Shown piece by piece: positions 42,480 through 51,335 of a stretch of DNA of 64,000 nucleotides. The position numbers were made by a program, and so were the translations under genes. The DNA comes from Gordoniibacillus kamchatkensis (GTDB lineage: Bacteria; Bacillota; Bacilli; Paenibacillales; NBRC-103111). The DNA is taken from positions 1 through 64,000 of the forward strand of contig NZ_JXAK01000037.1 of NCBI RefSeq assembly GCF_000829455.1. Reading direction: 5' to 3'. The notes under the pieces are model-generated. The model saw only the letters and a program-made list of their open reading frames with translations. It was not told the DNA's origin and searched no databases. The stretch's first letter is position 1, and the number at the start of each line of letters is the position of its first letter.

Positions 42480-43150
42480 TCTCCTTATCTGTAAAATCTG
42501 TCGCCGTGGAGCGTATTGCTAAGTTAAAGCGTTAAAATCTATGACTATGACGTTAAGCTGGGAGCGAGATGTCCTGCATCTTGCTCGCCGTTACTTCTCC
42601 AGCTTTACGCCTAGAGCGAGAAGGCCAAAACCTTTCTACGGCTCTACCAACGACACACAGATTACGCCGTCCTTCGGGACGCGCGCATTAACCGTACGCA
42701 TCAGCCAATGTTTAGGCGCAACTTATACACGATGATGGAACGAACGAATTGTCATAATATTGTCTATTATCTTAACATTCGCAAACGCTTACTTCAACGA
42801 AAAAAAGGCGCCGAACCGCGAGAATTTCAGGCTGCCCTGGCTCGAGAAAGTATAGCTGAGCTGCGGAACGGGAAGGCGGGTCTCCGGCCTCGCCCACACT
42901 CGTATTCCCTCGAATTTGAAAGCATGTGGGCAACACAAGTTCAAAGCCGCATGCTAACGAAGCGAAGCTTGCTGCGCAAAACTTGTAGCTCACAAGGCCT
43001 ACTCTCCGCTCCGCCTTTTTCGGCAGCCTGGACCAATTTCCCGATGGTGAACGCCGCATTCGATAATGTGTATGCAGCGGCACTGCGAAACATTCGTCTA
43101 GTCTGAGGATGCGTATGTTCCTCCGTCGGGAAAAAGGGGGAAATGTTGAT
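42480..43150. other. Non-coding spacer between gltB and the GGDEF/EAL gene
   Basis: No supported gene. A short hairpin (42562-42571 with 42577-42586, 9 of 10 bp) lies in the gltB upstream region, and an AT-rich patch at 42745-42785 may hold promoter elements. The open frame at 42708-43106 has no ribosome site and no recognisable family. Confidence 0.6.
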
Positions 43151-43151
43151 A

Positions 43152-43228
43152 TTTGTCGAATTTTGACGTTTTAACAACAAATTTTGTGACAAAAGTCTGT
43201 TGTAATTTACCGATTTTTGTCGATAAAA
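43152..43228 (+). promoter_or_regulatory. Spo0A-box-like sites upstream of the c-di-GMP gene
   Basis: TTTGTCGAA (43152-43160) matches the Spo0A box consensus core TGTCGAA exactly; a second site TTTTTGTCGATAAAA (43214-43228) differs by one core base. Both are in a sharply AT-rich 100-bp stretch preceding the GTG start at 43338. Confidence 0.4.
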
Positions 43229-43337
43229 TGGTTGTGTGGGAAAAACGGCCTATCCGACGATTGCATCGGACGTAAAACTACTGTTCTATGGAAGCTATTC
43301 AATTATCGCCATGAGTGCCTAACGTAGGGGTGAGAAT

Positions 43338-45398
43338 GTGATTGAACATCTGGACGACTACTTGCCATCTCTCTTTGCGTATAATCCGGACCCGTGCTAT
43401 GTGCTCAACATTCAAGGATGCTTCATCGGTTTTAACGAAGCAGCGCTCAAGCTTACCGGATATGCCCACGATGAACTGCTTGGCATGCACTACCCCGATC
43501 TCCTGACCCCTTATCAAAAATACGATGTTCACAGCGCTTTCCGGCAGGTTGTTACGGAAGGAATCAAAGTGGATAGCGAAGTAACGATCTATAACAAGTC
43601 CAAGGAATGCATTGAGCTCAGCATTACCGCCATGCCGGTGAGGATCGACGGACGGATCGCCGGTTTGATCGGCATCGCGAAGGACATCACCCGGCGCAAC
43701 CAGTTGGAACGGACGCTCCTGAAGACGCAGGCGCATCTGGCCAACATTTTCGAGTCCCTGGAAGTGTGTTTGTGGTCGCGGGATGCGAAAACGAACGAAA
43801 CGCAAATTTCGCCTGCTTGCGAAGCCATTTACGGCTATCCGCAAGAAGCGTTTGTCCGCGATCCGGATTTATGGAGGAAGGTTATCCATCCGGACGACCG
43901 GCCGCATGTGGAAAAACGCCAACGCCTCCTGTTGCGAGGCAAAAAAATCAGGTACAAGTACCGCATTTGCCGCCGAGACGGTACCATTCGCTGGGTTGAC
44001 GATTATACCGTGCCGGTGCCGGGGCCGCTTGGCGATATCGTCCGCGTCGACGGAGTCATCACCGATATTACGGAGCGAAAAAAAACAGAGGACCGTCTCT
44101 ATAGACTCGCGTTTCACGATGCGCTCACAGGTCTCCCCAACCGCAGGCTGATCAAGGACTTGCTGCGCACGGCCATCTCGCATGCGGAGCGAAAAAAGCA
44201 GCGCGTTGCCGTCATGTATCTCGATCTCGACGGATTCAAGTTCGTTAACGATTCGCTCGACCATGCGCTCGGAGACCGCGTGCTGCAAATGTTCGCCAAA
44301 CGGCTCCGCCGCTGTGTCCGGGCTAAAGATCACGTCGGACGAATAGGCGGCGACGAGTTCGTCGTGATTTTGGAAGAAACCACCGAGCTTGTGCTCGCTG
44401 AAGTAATCATCGCCATTATAAAGGCAATAGCGAAGCCTTTCACCATACATAAGCAAGAGTATACGATGACAACCAGCCTCGGGATCAGCTTTTATCCCGA
44501 GCACGGCGGCGACGGCGAGACGCTTTTGAACCGGGCGGATCAGGCGATGTATCTCGCCAAAGAGAACGGAAAAAACAAGTTTGAAACGTGGGGCGACGAC
44601 ATTTCCTGCAAGCTGCAGCGGCGGGTATCGCTTGAGCAATGGCTGCGCAAAGCGCTGCAATACGGAGAGTTCGAGCTTCATTACCATCCGATCGTGAACG
44701 TGGCGACGGGGAGCGTGATCGGCACCGAGGCGCTCATTCGCTGGCATCACCGCTCCGGCTCCATTTCCCCGCTCGAGTTCATTCCGGTCGCCGAGCAAAC
44801 GGGGCTCATCGTGCCGATCGGCGAGTGGGTGCTGCGCACCGCATGCGCCCAAAACAAGCTGTGGCAAGATCAAGGGTTTTCGTCGCTGTTCGTATCCGTC
44901 AATTTGTCCGTCCGTCAGCTCGAGCAGGATCATTTGATCGACACGATCCGGCAAATTTTGGACGAGACCGGGCTCGATCCGCGTTTTCTTCATATCGAAA
45001 TTACGGAAAGCACGGCGATGACCAACGTCAACCAGGCGATCCGCATGTTAAAAGAGATGAGCGATATCGGCATCTCCATTTCCATCGACGATTTCGGCAC
45101 AGGCTATTCATCGCTTAGCTATTTGGAGAAATTCCCGATACATACGATCAAAATCGATCAAACGTTCATCCGCACAGGCCAGCTCGCTATCATTCGAGCC
45201 ATTATCGCCATGGCGCGCAGCCTGAACTTGAACGTCATTGCCGAAGGCGTCGAGAACGAGAGCCAGACCGTGCAGCTGCATGAGCTGGGCTGCTCCGACA
45301 TGCAAGGGTTTTTATTCAGCCTGCCCGTATGCCCGCAAGAGCTGGAACCGTTTCTGCGCTGCAACTACTATACCGAGGCTACTCTTGCCTTCGAATGA
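43338..45398 (+). CDS. PAS-PAS-GGDEF-EAL cyclic-di-GMP enzyme
   Basis: 686-aa soluble protein. Two PAS domains (about 10-120 and 130-245), then GGDEF and EAL domains. The cyclase site GGDEF (337-341) is intact, with an inhibitory-type RxxD (RAKD) five residues before it. The phosphodiesterase part keeps EAL (464-466), EITES, DDFGTGYSSL, TIKID and the glutamate in EGVE, so both activities are possible. No membrane segment or signal peptide; PAS domains suggest a cytoplasmic cue. Start GTG 43338 follows TAGGGGTGAG. Upstream sites resemble Spo0A boxes. Confidence 0.94.
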   Translation: MIEHLDDYLPSLFAYNPDPCYVLNIQGCFIGFNEAALKLTGYAHDELLGMHYPDLLTPYQKYDVHSAFRQVVTEGIKVDSEVTIYNKSKECIELSITAMPVRIDGRIAGLIGIAKDITRRNQLERTLLKTQAHLANIFESLEVCLWSRDAKTNETQISPACEAIYGYPQEAFVRDPDLWRKVIHPDDRPHVEKRQRLLLRGKKIRYKYRICRRDGTIRWVDDYTVPVPGPLGDIVRVDGVITDITERKKTEDRLYRLAFHDALTGLPNRRLIKDLLRTAISHAERKKQRVAVMYLDLDGFKFVNDSLDHALGDRVLQMFAKRLRRCVRAKDHVGRIGGDEFVVILEETTELVLAEVIIAIIKAIAKPFTIHKQEYTMTTSLGISFYPEHGGDGETLLNRADQAMYLAKENGKNKFETWGDDISCKLQRRVSLEQWLRKALQYGEFELHYHPIVNVATGSVIGTEALIRWHHRSGSISPLEFIPVAEQTGLIVPIGEWVLRTACAQNKLWQDQGFSSLFVSVNLSVRQLEQDHLIDTIRQILDETGLDPRFLHIEITESTAMTNVNQAIRMLKEMSDIGISISIDDFGTGYSSLSYLEKFPIHTIKIDQTFIRTGQLAIIRAIIAMARSLNLNVIAEGVENESQTVQLHELGCSDMQGFLFSLPVCPQELEPFLRCNYYTEATLAFE

Positions 45399-45497
45399 CG
45401 CCGCTTATGCAAGAGGAAACGGCTTAGGATTCCTTTAAGGCAGGCGTGTTTCCCGAAGAAATAGAAGCTTCGTTATAGAGCCCTGCGATTTATTGGC

Positions 45498-46088
45498 TTA
45501 TTTTGTCAAATATCCCCGTTCCACCGCTTCGCGCACCATGCGCTGCGCGTAGTCCCAGAGCGCCTGCGAGCCGTCCTCGATTACGCGGTTGCGGGCAAGA
45601 ACGCGCTCGGAGGTAATGCCGTTCTCGCGCCACGACTGGCCTTTGTTGTGAAAATTGAGCAGCATCGGATGCAGCCGGTCGAGCGCCAGCGCAAACTTCG
45701 CCTCTGCCGTTTCGTGCGCCTCGAACTCGTGCCACAGCGCCATCAGCTCGTCCCTCTGGTCGCCCGGGAGCAGGCCGAACAAGCGGTTCGCCGCCTTTTG
45801 CTCGCGCTCCTCCTTGTCCTCGTGCCCCTTCTCGTCGTACGCGAACGTGTCGCCGGCGTCAATCTCCACAACGTCGTGGACGAGCAGCATTTTCAGCACG
45901 CGGCCGAGATCGAGTCCACGCGCATCGGCATGCTCCGCCAGCACGATGGCCATGAGCGCGAGATGCCACGTGTGCTCGGCGTCATTTTCGTAGCGGTCCG
46001 TCCCCAGCACCCGCGTTTTGCGCAAAATGTTCTTCAGCTTGTCCAGCTCGATAATGAAGCCGATCTGGCGTTCCAATCTGTCTGTCAT
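45498..46088 (-). CDS. HD-domain phosphohydrolase (YfbR/HDDC2-like)
   Basis: 196-aa metal-dependent phosphohydrolase. Metal-binding pattern: His in NDAEHTWHLALMA, the HD pair in KMLLVHDVVEIDAGD, and a later Asp in FALALDRLHPMLLNF. This arrangement matches the 5'-deoxynucleotidase-like subgroup acting on (deoxy)nucleoside monophosphates; exact substrate is unproven. Last in a minus-strand series. Confidence 0.85.
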   Translation of the reverse strand: MTDRLERQIGFIIELDKLKNILRKTRVLGTDRYENDAEHTWHLALMAIVLAEHADARGLDLGRVLKMLLVHDVVEIDAGDTFAYDEKGHEDKEEREQKAANRLFGLLPGDQRDELMALWHEFEAHETAEAKFALALDRLHPMLLNFHNKGQSWRENGITSERVLARNRVIEDGSQALWDYAQRMVREAVERGYLTK

Positions 46089-46118
46089 GGGCAGCCTCTC
46101 CTCTTCTTGTTGAAACGG

Positions 46119-46871
46119 TTATGTGAGCCGCAGCTCTTCGTGCGTGCACAAGCCTTGCTCCAGCGCCTGCCGGCGAAGGACGAGATAGAGCTCCGCCTGG
46201 GTGGCGTTGACGTACGGCAGGACGAACAGCACGCCCACGCCCAACGCCAGCAGGCCGAGCAAATACCAGCCGAGAAACGACAGGTCGAGCACGAACATAT
46301 TCCATTTGTGTCCGAACGTCATTCGCCGGCTCAGTTCGATGGCGCGCTCTTTGCCGATGTGCGGATTGTCGGCGAGAATGTACGGCACCATGCTGTAGGA
46401 GTAAGCTTTGACGATGCCCGGCACAATCAGCAGCAAGTACCATAAAAAGTTGTAAACGCCGCGAAGCAGCATCGCTTTGATGACAAGCCAGTACGTCGTC
46501 TTGTTGAACGCGTACCCGAGATGGTTCAAATCCGCTCCGTCTGTGGCTGCCTGCTTGAAATAGCGGCGTCCGCTTACCTCGAGCGGAAATCCGAGAAAGA
46601 TGCGGAACGCCAGCGCGAACAACAGCGCCAGCACCAATATGACCGCAAAGATGATGATGAACACAGGGAGCAGGCCGTTCCAATCGATGCCCCCGCCGCC
46701 GCTTATGCCGCTCGGCGCGCCGCCTCCGCCCGTACGAAAATTGAAGTTAAACGGAGCTCCTTTGGCGCTCCCGCCGGCAAACAAAACGGCCAGGCTGGCA
46801 AGGAATGCTTTCCAGTACGATACCTTGAGCACCGCTTTGGCTCTCGATTTCAGTTCCGCTCTCGTCCACAT
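46119..46871 (-). CDS. DUF975 family membrane protein
   Basis: About 250 aa. The N-terminus MWTRAELKSRAKAVLKVSYWKAFLASL is characteristic of DUF975. Four to six hydrophobic segments follow, with a Gly-rich stretch (GGGGAPSGISGGGG) after the first and the conserved FNKTTYWLVIKAMLLRGVYNFLWYLLLIVPGIVKAYSYSM. ATG 46871 fits the family start better than ATG 46892; AAGGGG is 12 nt upstream. Function unknown. Confidence 0.85.
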   Translation of the reverse strand: MWTRAELKSRAKAVLKVSYWKAFLASLAVLFAGGSAKGAPFNFNFRTGGGGAPSGISGGGGIDWNGLLPVFIIIFAVILVLALLFALAFRIFLGFPLEVSGRRYFKQAATDGADLNHLGYAFNKTTYWLVIKAMLLRGVYNFLWYLLLIVPGIVKAYSYSMVPYILADNPHIGKERAIELSRRMTFGHKWNMFVLDLSFLGWYLLGLLALGVGVLFVLPYVNATQAELYLVLRRQALEQGLCTHEELRLT

Positions 46872-46905
46872 GGCGATTGTTGTCCCCTTCATCGTGAATT
46901 TGATC

Positions 46906-46980
46906 TTATGCGCGTTTATGATATAGGAGCAGCAACGCTTTCAGCACAGCGATGGAGACGAAGATCATAGCTGCCTGCAT
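46906..46980 (-). CDS. Candidate 24-aa single-span membrane peptide
   Basis: ATG 46980 is preceded by AAGGAG at 46993-46988 with 7-nt spacing, and the ORF ends at TAA 46906. The peptide begins MQAAMIFVSIAVLKALLLLY and ends in basic HKRA: one hydrophobic span with a positive tail. It lies alone between the SRPBCC and DUF975 genes. It could be a small membrane regulator or toxin-like peptide, or chance; only the ribosome site and composition support it. Confidence 0.4.
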   Translation of the reverse strand: MQAAMIFVSIAVLKALLLLYHKRA

Positions 46981-47113
46981 AAGCACGCTCCTTCGCGTCA
47001 TTTTGTGTTGGACAGGGCTTTTGCGGCGGCATTTTGCGCTTGTCGCATTGCTATCGGTTTTGCCGTCCCCTTTGCGTCTATGCGCCGGATGGGGCGTTGC
47101 AGCCGCTCCCCGC

Positions 47114-47599
47114 CTACCGTTTTAAATCGGCTTCACGAGCGGCGCCGCCCCGTTCGGCGATCCGCTTCAACGCGCGGTTGCGGTCTTCAACGAAGCGTCT
47201 CATATACTTCGCCAAAACGAGCCGCTCGGCAGCCAAGCCGAGCAGACCGAACGGCGCTGCGAATTGCAGCGTGTCGGTCATCCGCGTTACGCCGCCCACG
47301 GCCTGGAACTCGTGGGTGTGCTGCATCGATTTGAATGCGCCGCGCAGCATCCGGTCTACAAACACATACGGTCTCTCCATCTGCACAATCTCGGAAGTCA
47401 ATCTTTGTCTGACCAGAAAATGCGTCGCCTCGAATGTTACGGTCTCGCCTGCAAGTATCAAGCCACTCGTCACGCCGGCGACCGCCTTCTCCCGCGTGTG
47501 CTTCCATACCGTCGCGGAATGTATATCGATATCCCGCGCCAGGTCGAAGCAAAGCTCGATCGGCGCAGCGATGTCGATTTGTGTTTGCACCGTGATCAA
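47114..47599 (-). CDS. SRPBCC family protein (START-like fold)
   Basis: About 161 aa. The mature pattern ITVQTQIDIAAPIELCFDLARDIDIH opens a START-like hydrophobic-ligand-binding fold; family-typical middle VTFEATHFLVRQRLTSEIVQMERPYVFVDRMLRGAFKSMQHTHEF. The frame is open to 47698, but TTG 47599 has GGGGAG seven nt upstream and matches the domain start. Ligand unknown. Confidence 0.8.
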   Translation of the reverse strand: MITVQTQIDIAAPIELCFDLARDIDIHSATVWKHTREKAVAGVTSGLILAGETVTFEATHFLVRQRLTSEIVQMERPYVFVDRMLRGAFKSMQHTHEFQAVGGVTRMTDTLQFAAPFGLLGLAAERLVLAKYMRRFVEDRNRALKRIAERGGAAREADLKR

Positions 47600-47639
47600 T
47601 TTCGCTCCCCGCTCTCCCGCCGCTGGCGGCCGCTTCCCG

Positions 47640-48143
47640 TTATATTTGTATCCAATACCGGCATTTCCCGTCCATGACGTCCTCCAGGCGCCCGCCACAG
47701 CCCTCGATAATACGCCGCGACGCCGTGTTGTCCTCGTTGCACGTCAGCAGGACGTCGGAAAGCCCAAGATGCTTCGCTTCCTTCACCAGCTCTTGCAGCA
47801 GCAGTTTGCCGTAGCCCTTCTGCCGCTCTGTCGGGCGGATCACGTATCCGATATGGCCTCCCTCCAGCCGCAGCTTATCGTTCAGCCGATGTCTCAGTTT
47901 TCCGTAGCCGACAGGAAGGCCGCCAACATACAGCCAGTAGACCGTCTGCGGCACAAGGTGCGGCGCCAAATCGTCGCCTTGCGACATGGCAAGGTTGCGG
48001 TCAAGCGCCGCTTGAAACTCGGCCTCGCCACTCGTGTAAAAGCCGTTTCCAAAGCCGTTCTCCCTGGGCCCAATCTCCAGCACCATGTCCCGAATGTCTT
48101 GGCCCTCCCGGGCATTCAACCGGCGAAGCTCGATAGTCGTCAT
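47640..48143 (-). CDS. GNAT family N-acetyltransferase
   Basis: 167-aa acetyltransferase. The acetyl-CoA loop is GHIGYVIRPTERQKGYGKLLLQELVKEA, followed by VLLTCNEDNTASRRIIEGCGGRLED, a layout common in GCN5-like enzymes. Precedes the SRPBCC gene by 40 nt on the same strand. Substrate unknown. Confidence 0.88.
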   Translation of the reverse strand: MTTIELRRLNAREGQDIRDMVLEIGPRENGFGNGFYTSGEAEFQAALDRNLAMSQGDDLAPHLVPQTVYWLYVGGLPVGYGKLRHRLNDKLRLEGGHIGYVIRPTERQKGYGKLLLQELVKEAKHLGLSDVLLTCNEDNTASRRIIEGCGGRLEDVMDGKCRYWIQI

Positions 48144-48256
48144 TGGCCCCTTCCCCTCCGGTTGGATAAAAAGCCCTGATCATCGCGCACGATGTCCGGG
48201 CTTACCTTTACCGATACTGTATCATATTTCCAGTTATTTGAACATCGTCACTTTCG

Positions 48257-48754
48257 TTACAGCTTCGTTTCCCATGCGGTAAAATAGCGGGTATCGACCG
48301 GTATCGTCCGCTGCGCAAGCCATTCCACGGCCTGCATGACCAAGGGGGACGAGTTGTCCCATGCGAAACGGTCCGCATCCAGCCACTCGGCCCCGCTCGA
48401 GTCGTCCACATTCGGCGAAAACCGGACGTCCCCCGATATATACTCCACCTCGTAAAAAATGGCGATATGATGGCTATGTGTATGGGAATACCGCTCGCGC
48501 GTCCATGGTACGACAAAGTCGCGCGTCCCGATGTGACCGATAATACGCACGGAAACGCCGGTTTCCTCCAAAATCTCCCGATGCAGGGCAGCGGGCAGCG
48601 GCTCGTTCGGTTCAATGCTGCCGCCGGGCAGATCGTATCGGGAGTTGTAGGGGCCGCCGTTCTTATGTATGACCAGCAGCTTACTATCCTTAACGCAAAT
48701 ACCGTAGACGCCGAGTTGTCTGTGCCATGCTACGTTCTCTTGCAATCCATCCAC
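48257..48754 (-). CDS. NUDIX hydrolase, coupled to a TIM-barrel gene
   Basis: 165-aa NUDIX protein. The box is GGSIEPNEPLPAALHREILEETGV with REILEE metal ligands. Its 5' end overlaps the upstream TIM-barrel gene by 25 nt. GTG 48754 is directly next to GGGGA; TTG 48745 has better spacing and may be the real start. Substrate unknown. Confidence 0.85.
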   Translation of the reverse strand: MDGLQENVAWHRQLGVYGICVKDSKLLVIHKNGGPYNSRYDLPGGSIEPNEPLPAALHREILEETGVSVRIIGHIGTRDFVVPWTRERYSHTHSHHIAIFYEVEYISGDVRFSPNVDDSSGAEWLDADRFAWDNSSPLVMQAVEWLAQRTIPVDTRYFTAWETKL

Positions 48755-49536
48755 TCCCCGCGGTCCCGCAGCGCATGCACCGATTGCCGCAGCGCCTCGG
48801 CAGTTTTCACTTCAATAATAACGCCTAAGTCAAGGTCGCGCGCCAAGCGGAGCCGGTCCCCGATCGGCACATTGCCAGTATATAGCGGTTGATGATCCGA
48901 CGCGGCGCTGCAGTCGTGCAGATGCATGTGGCGAATGCGATCTCGATAAGCGAGCAGAACCGGCTCCTCCGCAAAACCGGCTTTGGCATCGTGGCCAACA
49001 TCCCAGGTCAGGCGAAACGCCGTATACGATTGCAGCCGCTCAAGCGCAGAGCGAACGAACGGCAGGTGAAAATTGTATGTATTCTCAATGCACAGCTGCA
49101 GCTGAAGCGACTCGGCCAGCGCATACAGTTCGGAATAACTTTCATCGAGCGCACTCACAAACTCGGATTCATACCGCTCGTTGATCCACACTTTGCGCTT
49201 GGGAAGAGTAAAATAAATACCCGGGTTCAGGTGCATATTGAGCACAGTCACGCCCACCGCGGCTGCCCAGGCCATCGACTCTTTGCAGCGTTCGATATGC
49301 CCCTTCCGTATCGAAGGGTGAAACGAAGACAAGTCCAGTTCCTCCGGCAAATGGATCGTAAACCCGATGCCGCTGTCCTGCGCCCACGCCCTCAATCGCT
49401 TTGCATCGAGGCGTTCGGGGGTGAAGATCGGGAGATTCATGTTCAGTTCTATAAAATGAAGACCCAGCTCGCGGCATAGGCCCACATTTTGCTCCAGACT
49501 TCCGAATTCGATCAATGTCGGCATTCCCAGCTTCAT
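48730..49536 (-). CDS. TIM-barrel sugar phosphate isomerase/epimerase-like protein
   Basis: About 268 aa of the AP-endonuclease-2/xylose-isomerase-like superfamily. Metal-site strands: LGLHFIELNMN, FTIHLPEELDLS, TVLNMHLNPG, LCIENTYN, LTWDVGHDAKAG, HMHLHDC, VIIEVK. His, Glu and Asp ligands are present on these strands, so an active isomerase/epimerase is likely. ATG 49536 or 49554; neither has a strong ribosome site. Overlaps the following NUDIX gene. Confidence 0.82.
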   Translation of the reverse strand: MKLGMPTLIEFGSLEQNVGLCRELGLHFIELNMNLPIFTPERLDAKRLRAWAQDSGIGFTIHLPEELDLSSFHPSIRKGHIERCKESMAWAAAVGVTVLNMHLNPGIYFTLPKRKVWINERYESEFVSALDESYSELYALAESLQLQLCIENTYNFHLPFVRSALERLQSYTAFRLTWDVGHDAKAGFAEEPVLLAYRDRIRHMHLHDCSAASDHQPLYTGNVPIGDRLRLARDLDLGVIIEVKTAEALRQSVHALRDRGEWMDCKRT

Positions 49537-49566
49537 ATAGGGCCAAGCCCCCATCGCGTTCCGCCG

Positions 49567-50333
49567 CTACGCAAATACTACCTCCTGCTCCGTCCATTCG
49601 GTATTTTTGTACGCTGCCGCGATGCCGTGCTGGCGGATTAACGTTTTGGCTACATGCTTCACTCTTAACGCCGCTGCAAATTCGTGCTCGAACGGCGAAG
49701 GCTCGACCGCGATGCGCTTCTCGTCCAGCCAACGCGCTACGAGCGGCTTCCCCTCATCCGGGTTAAAAAGCTCCGATCTCGGAAAGCCGGAAACGTACCA
49801 CGGAAATTCGTCCGCTTTCGCCGCACCGGGCCGGTTAAAGCATACATAAAGAGACATGTCGTCGCACAGCTGCAGCAGCCGCAAGTGCTTCATCACCGTA
49901 TCCTCGTCGATATGGCGATATTCGTCCCGGATGGCCGCTTGTCTCGCCAGCTCATGGCGGTAAAATTCCACGCATTCCGGCTGCGTGCTGGTTCGAAAAA
50001 TGTCGAAAGACGAATAGTGCAGGCTGCACAGCAAGGCGGCATACCGGTTCATTTGCTGCACCTCGTCAATGCCTTGCCGGTATAAAATCAGCTTCGGCAG
50101 CAGCGGGTAATCGGGAAACAACGCCGGTCCGACGGCGCGATCGTTCCAGATCGGAGTGTCGTCCATCCGAATCCAGCCTCTGTCATGCTCGCAAACGGCG
50201 AACACCACGTCGTCCCGGTAACTGTCGTGGGCGAATAAATGGCGGCGCAAATGTTGCGCCAGGCTCCCTGAAAGCAAAGCATGATCGTGCTGCGCCACCA
50301 TTACAAATGATGCTCCGTCTCGCGAACTATCAT
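49567..50333 (-). CDS. DUF3891 family protein, frameshifted near its start
   Basis: The long frame starts at 50301 (MVAQHDHALLSGSLAQHL). Upstream, AAGGAGAGGAG and ATG 50333 open the family-typical MIVRETEHHL, which is stopped by TAA one codon before joining. One lost base near 50303-50306 (TTGGTAATG to TTGTAATG) would join both parts into a normal DUF3891 N-terminus. Later motifs: VCEHDRGWIRMDD, ALLCSLHYSSFD, LQLCDDMSLYVCFNRPG. Repaired length about 255 aa. HD-like His/Asp pairs suggest a metal-dependent hydrolase fold; function unknown. Confidence 0.8.
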
Positions 50334-50345
50334 AGGCTCCTCTCC

Positions 50346-51281
50346 TTAGCTGCCGGTTGTCAGCGGCAGGGACATTTGGATTCCGGCGATCGCGTTATGA
50401 TGGCAGTCTTCCGCCACCTTCATGTCGAACGGTCTAAAACCATGCTTGTAGTAAAACAATAGAGCCCTCGTGTTCGTATTGTGGCAAACAAGCTTCAGCT
50501 CCATGGCGTTATGCTCGTCTGCCGCTCTCCGCTTCATTGTCTCCAGCAAAAACGAGCCTATGCCGCTTCTTCTGAACTTCGGATTTACAATTACGTTGCC
50601 AAGCCAGCAGTCGTGCCCGGCACGCACATCGTAGAAATTGGCGTAGGCTGCCAGCTCGCCGCCGATCGTGATGACGGTAGGCGACCATCGCTCGGTGGCG
50701 ACCTTTTCCAGCTGCTCCGGCCTGGGAGGATATTCGCCTTTCGGAAACATGAAAAAGAACTCTTCCCGGCTTTGCGGAAAAGCCGCAATCGCGGCAAAGT
50801 CCGCGGGGATTGTGTTCCGGTACTGCAACATCAACATCTGACAGTTCACCGCCTGTTTGGGTTCATTTCGCAGTTTCGAATCATGCATCATGATTAGATC
50901 CCCTGTCCGCCTGTCAACTCCCTTCGCTCCGCCGCGCGGATCGATCCATATCGGTTCGATCCATTGATCGCCCAAGTCGCAGAAAAAGCGCTCCCCCCGC
51001 TCGTTAATCGCCACAACCGCGACATGGGCTTTCGGGGTGCATAGATCGTGGCCTATGGCGTAAGCGGTTATGCCTTCGCGTTTATATTCCTCAATTAGCC
51101 ACAGCGCCAAATCAAAGCAATTGCCGGAAGTCCCGTATTGCAGGCGGTGCTCCTTCATCTGCGCAACGCTTCTTTGCCTGGGTTCGGGGGAACAGGAGAA
51201 ACACCAAGCTTTCGTTAACGTTTCCATCGGGTGATGGTCAAACAGCCGCCACACTTTCAAAATCTCCCCGGTAGCTCTCAC
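50346..51281 (-). CDS. GNAT acetyltransferase fused to a transglutaminase/cysteine-hydrolase-like domain
   Basis: 311 aa. The N-terminal about 130 residues show Cys in GTSGNCFDLALWLIEEY, His in KAHVAVVAI and Asp in FFCDLGDQWIEP, an order consistent with a papain/transglutaminase-like triad. The C-terminal about 160 residues are a GNAT domain (WLGNVIVNPKFRRSGIGSFLLETMKRRA, LVCHNTNTRALLFYYKHGF). Start GTG 51281 follows GAGGAGGA. The GNAT call is firm; the N-terminal enzyme call is tentative. Confidence 0.8.
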   Translation of the reverse strand: MRATGEILKVWRLFDHHPMETLTKAWCFSCSPEPRQRSVAQMKEHRLQYGTSGNCFDLALWLIEEYKREGITAYAIGHDLCTPKAHVAVVAINERGERFFCDLGDQWIEPIWIDPRGGAKGVDRRTGDLIMMHDSKLRNEPKQAVNCQMLMLQYRNTIPADFAAIAAFPQSREEFFFMFPKGEYPPRPEQLEKVATERWSPTVITIGGELAAYANFYDVRAGHDCWLGNVIVNPKFRRSGIGSFLLETMKRRAADEHNAMELKLVCHNTNTRALLFYYKHGFRPFDMKVAEDCHHNAIAGIQMSLPLTTGS

Positions 51282-51335
51282 CGCTTCCTCCTCGCACGCG
51301 AAGTCAGTCTTATACGACTTCCGCTAACGGTACCG

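Noticed and set aside
42708-43106. 132-codon open frame in the spacer before the GGDEF/EAL gene
   Set aside because: No ribosome site, no recognisable motif and irregular composition; treated as non-coding.
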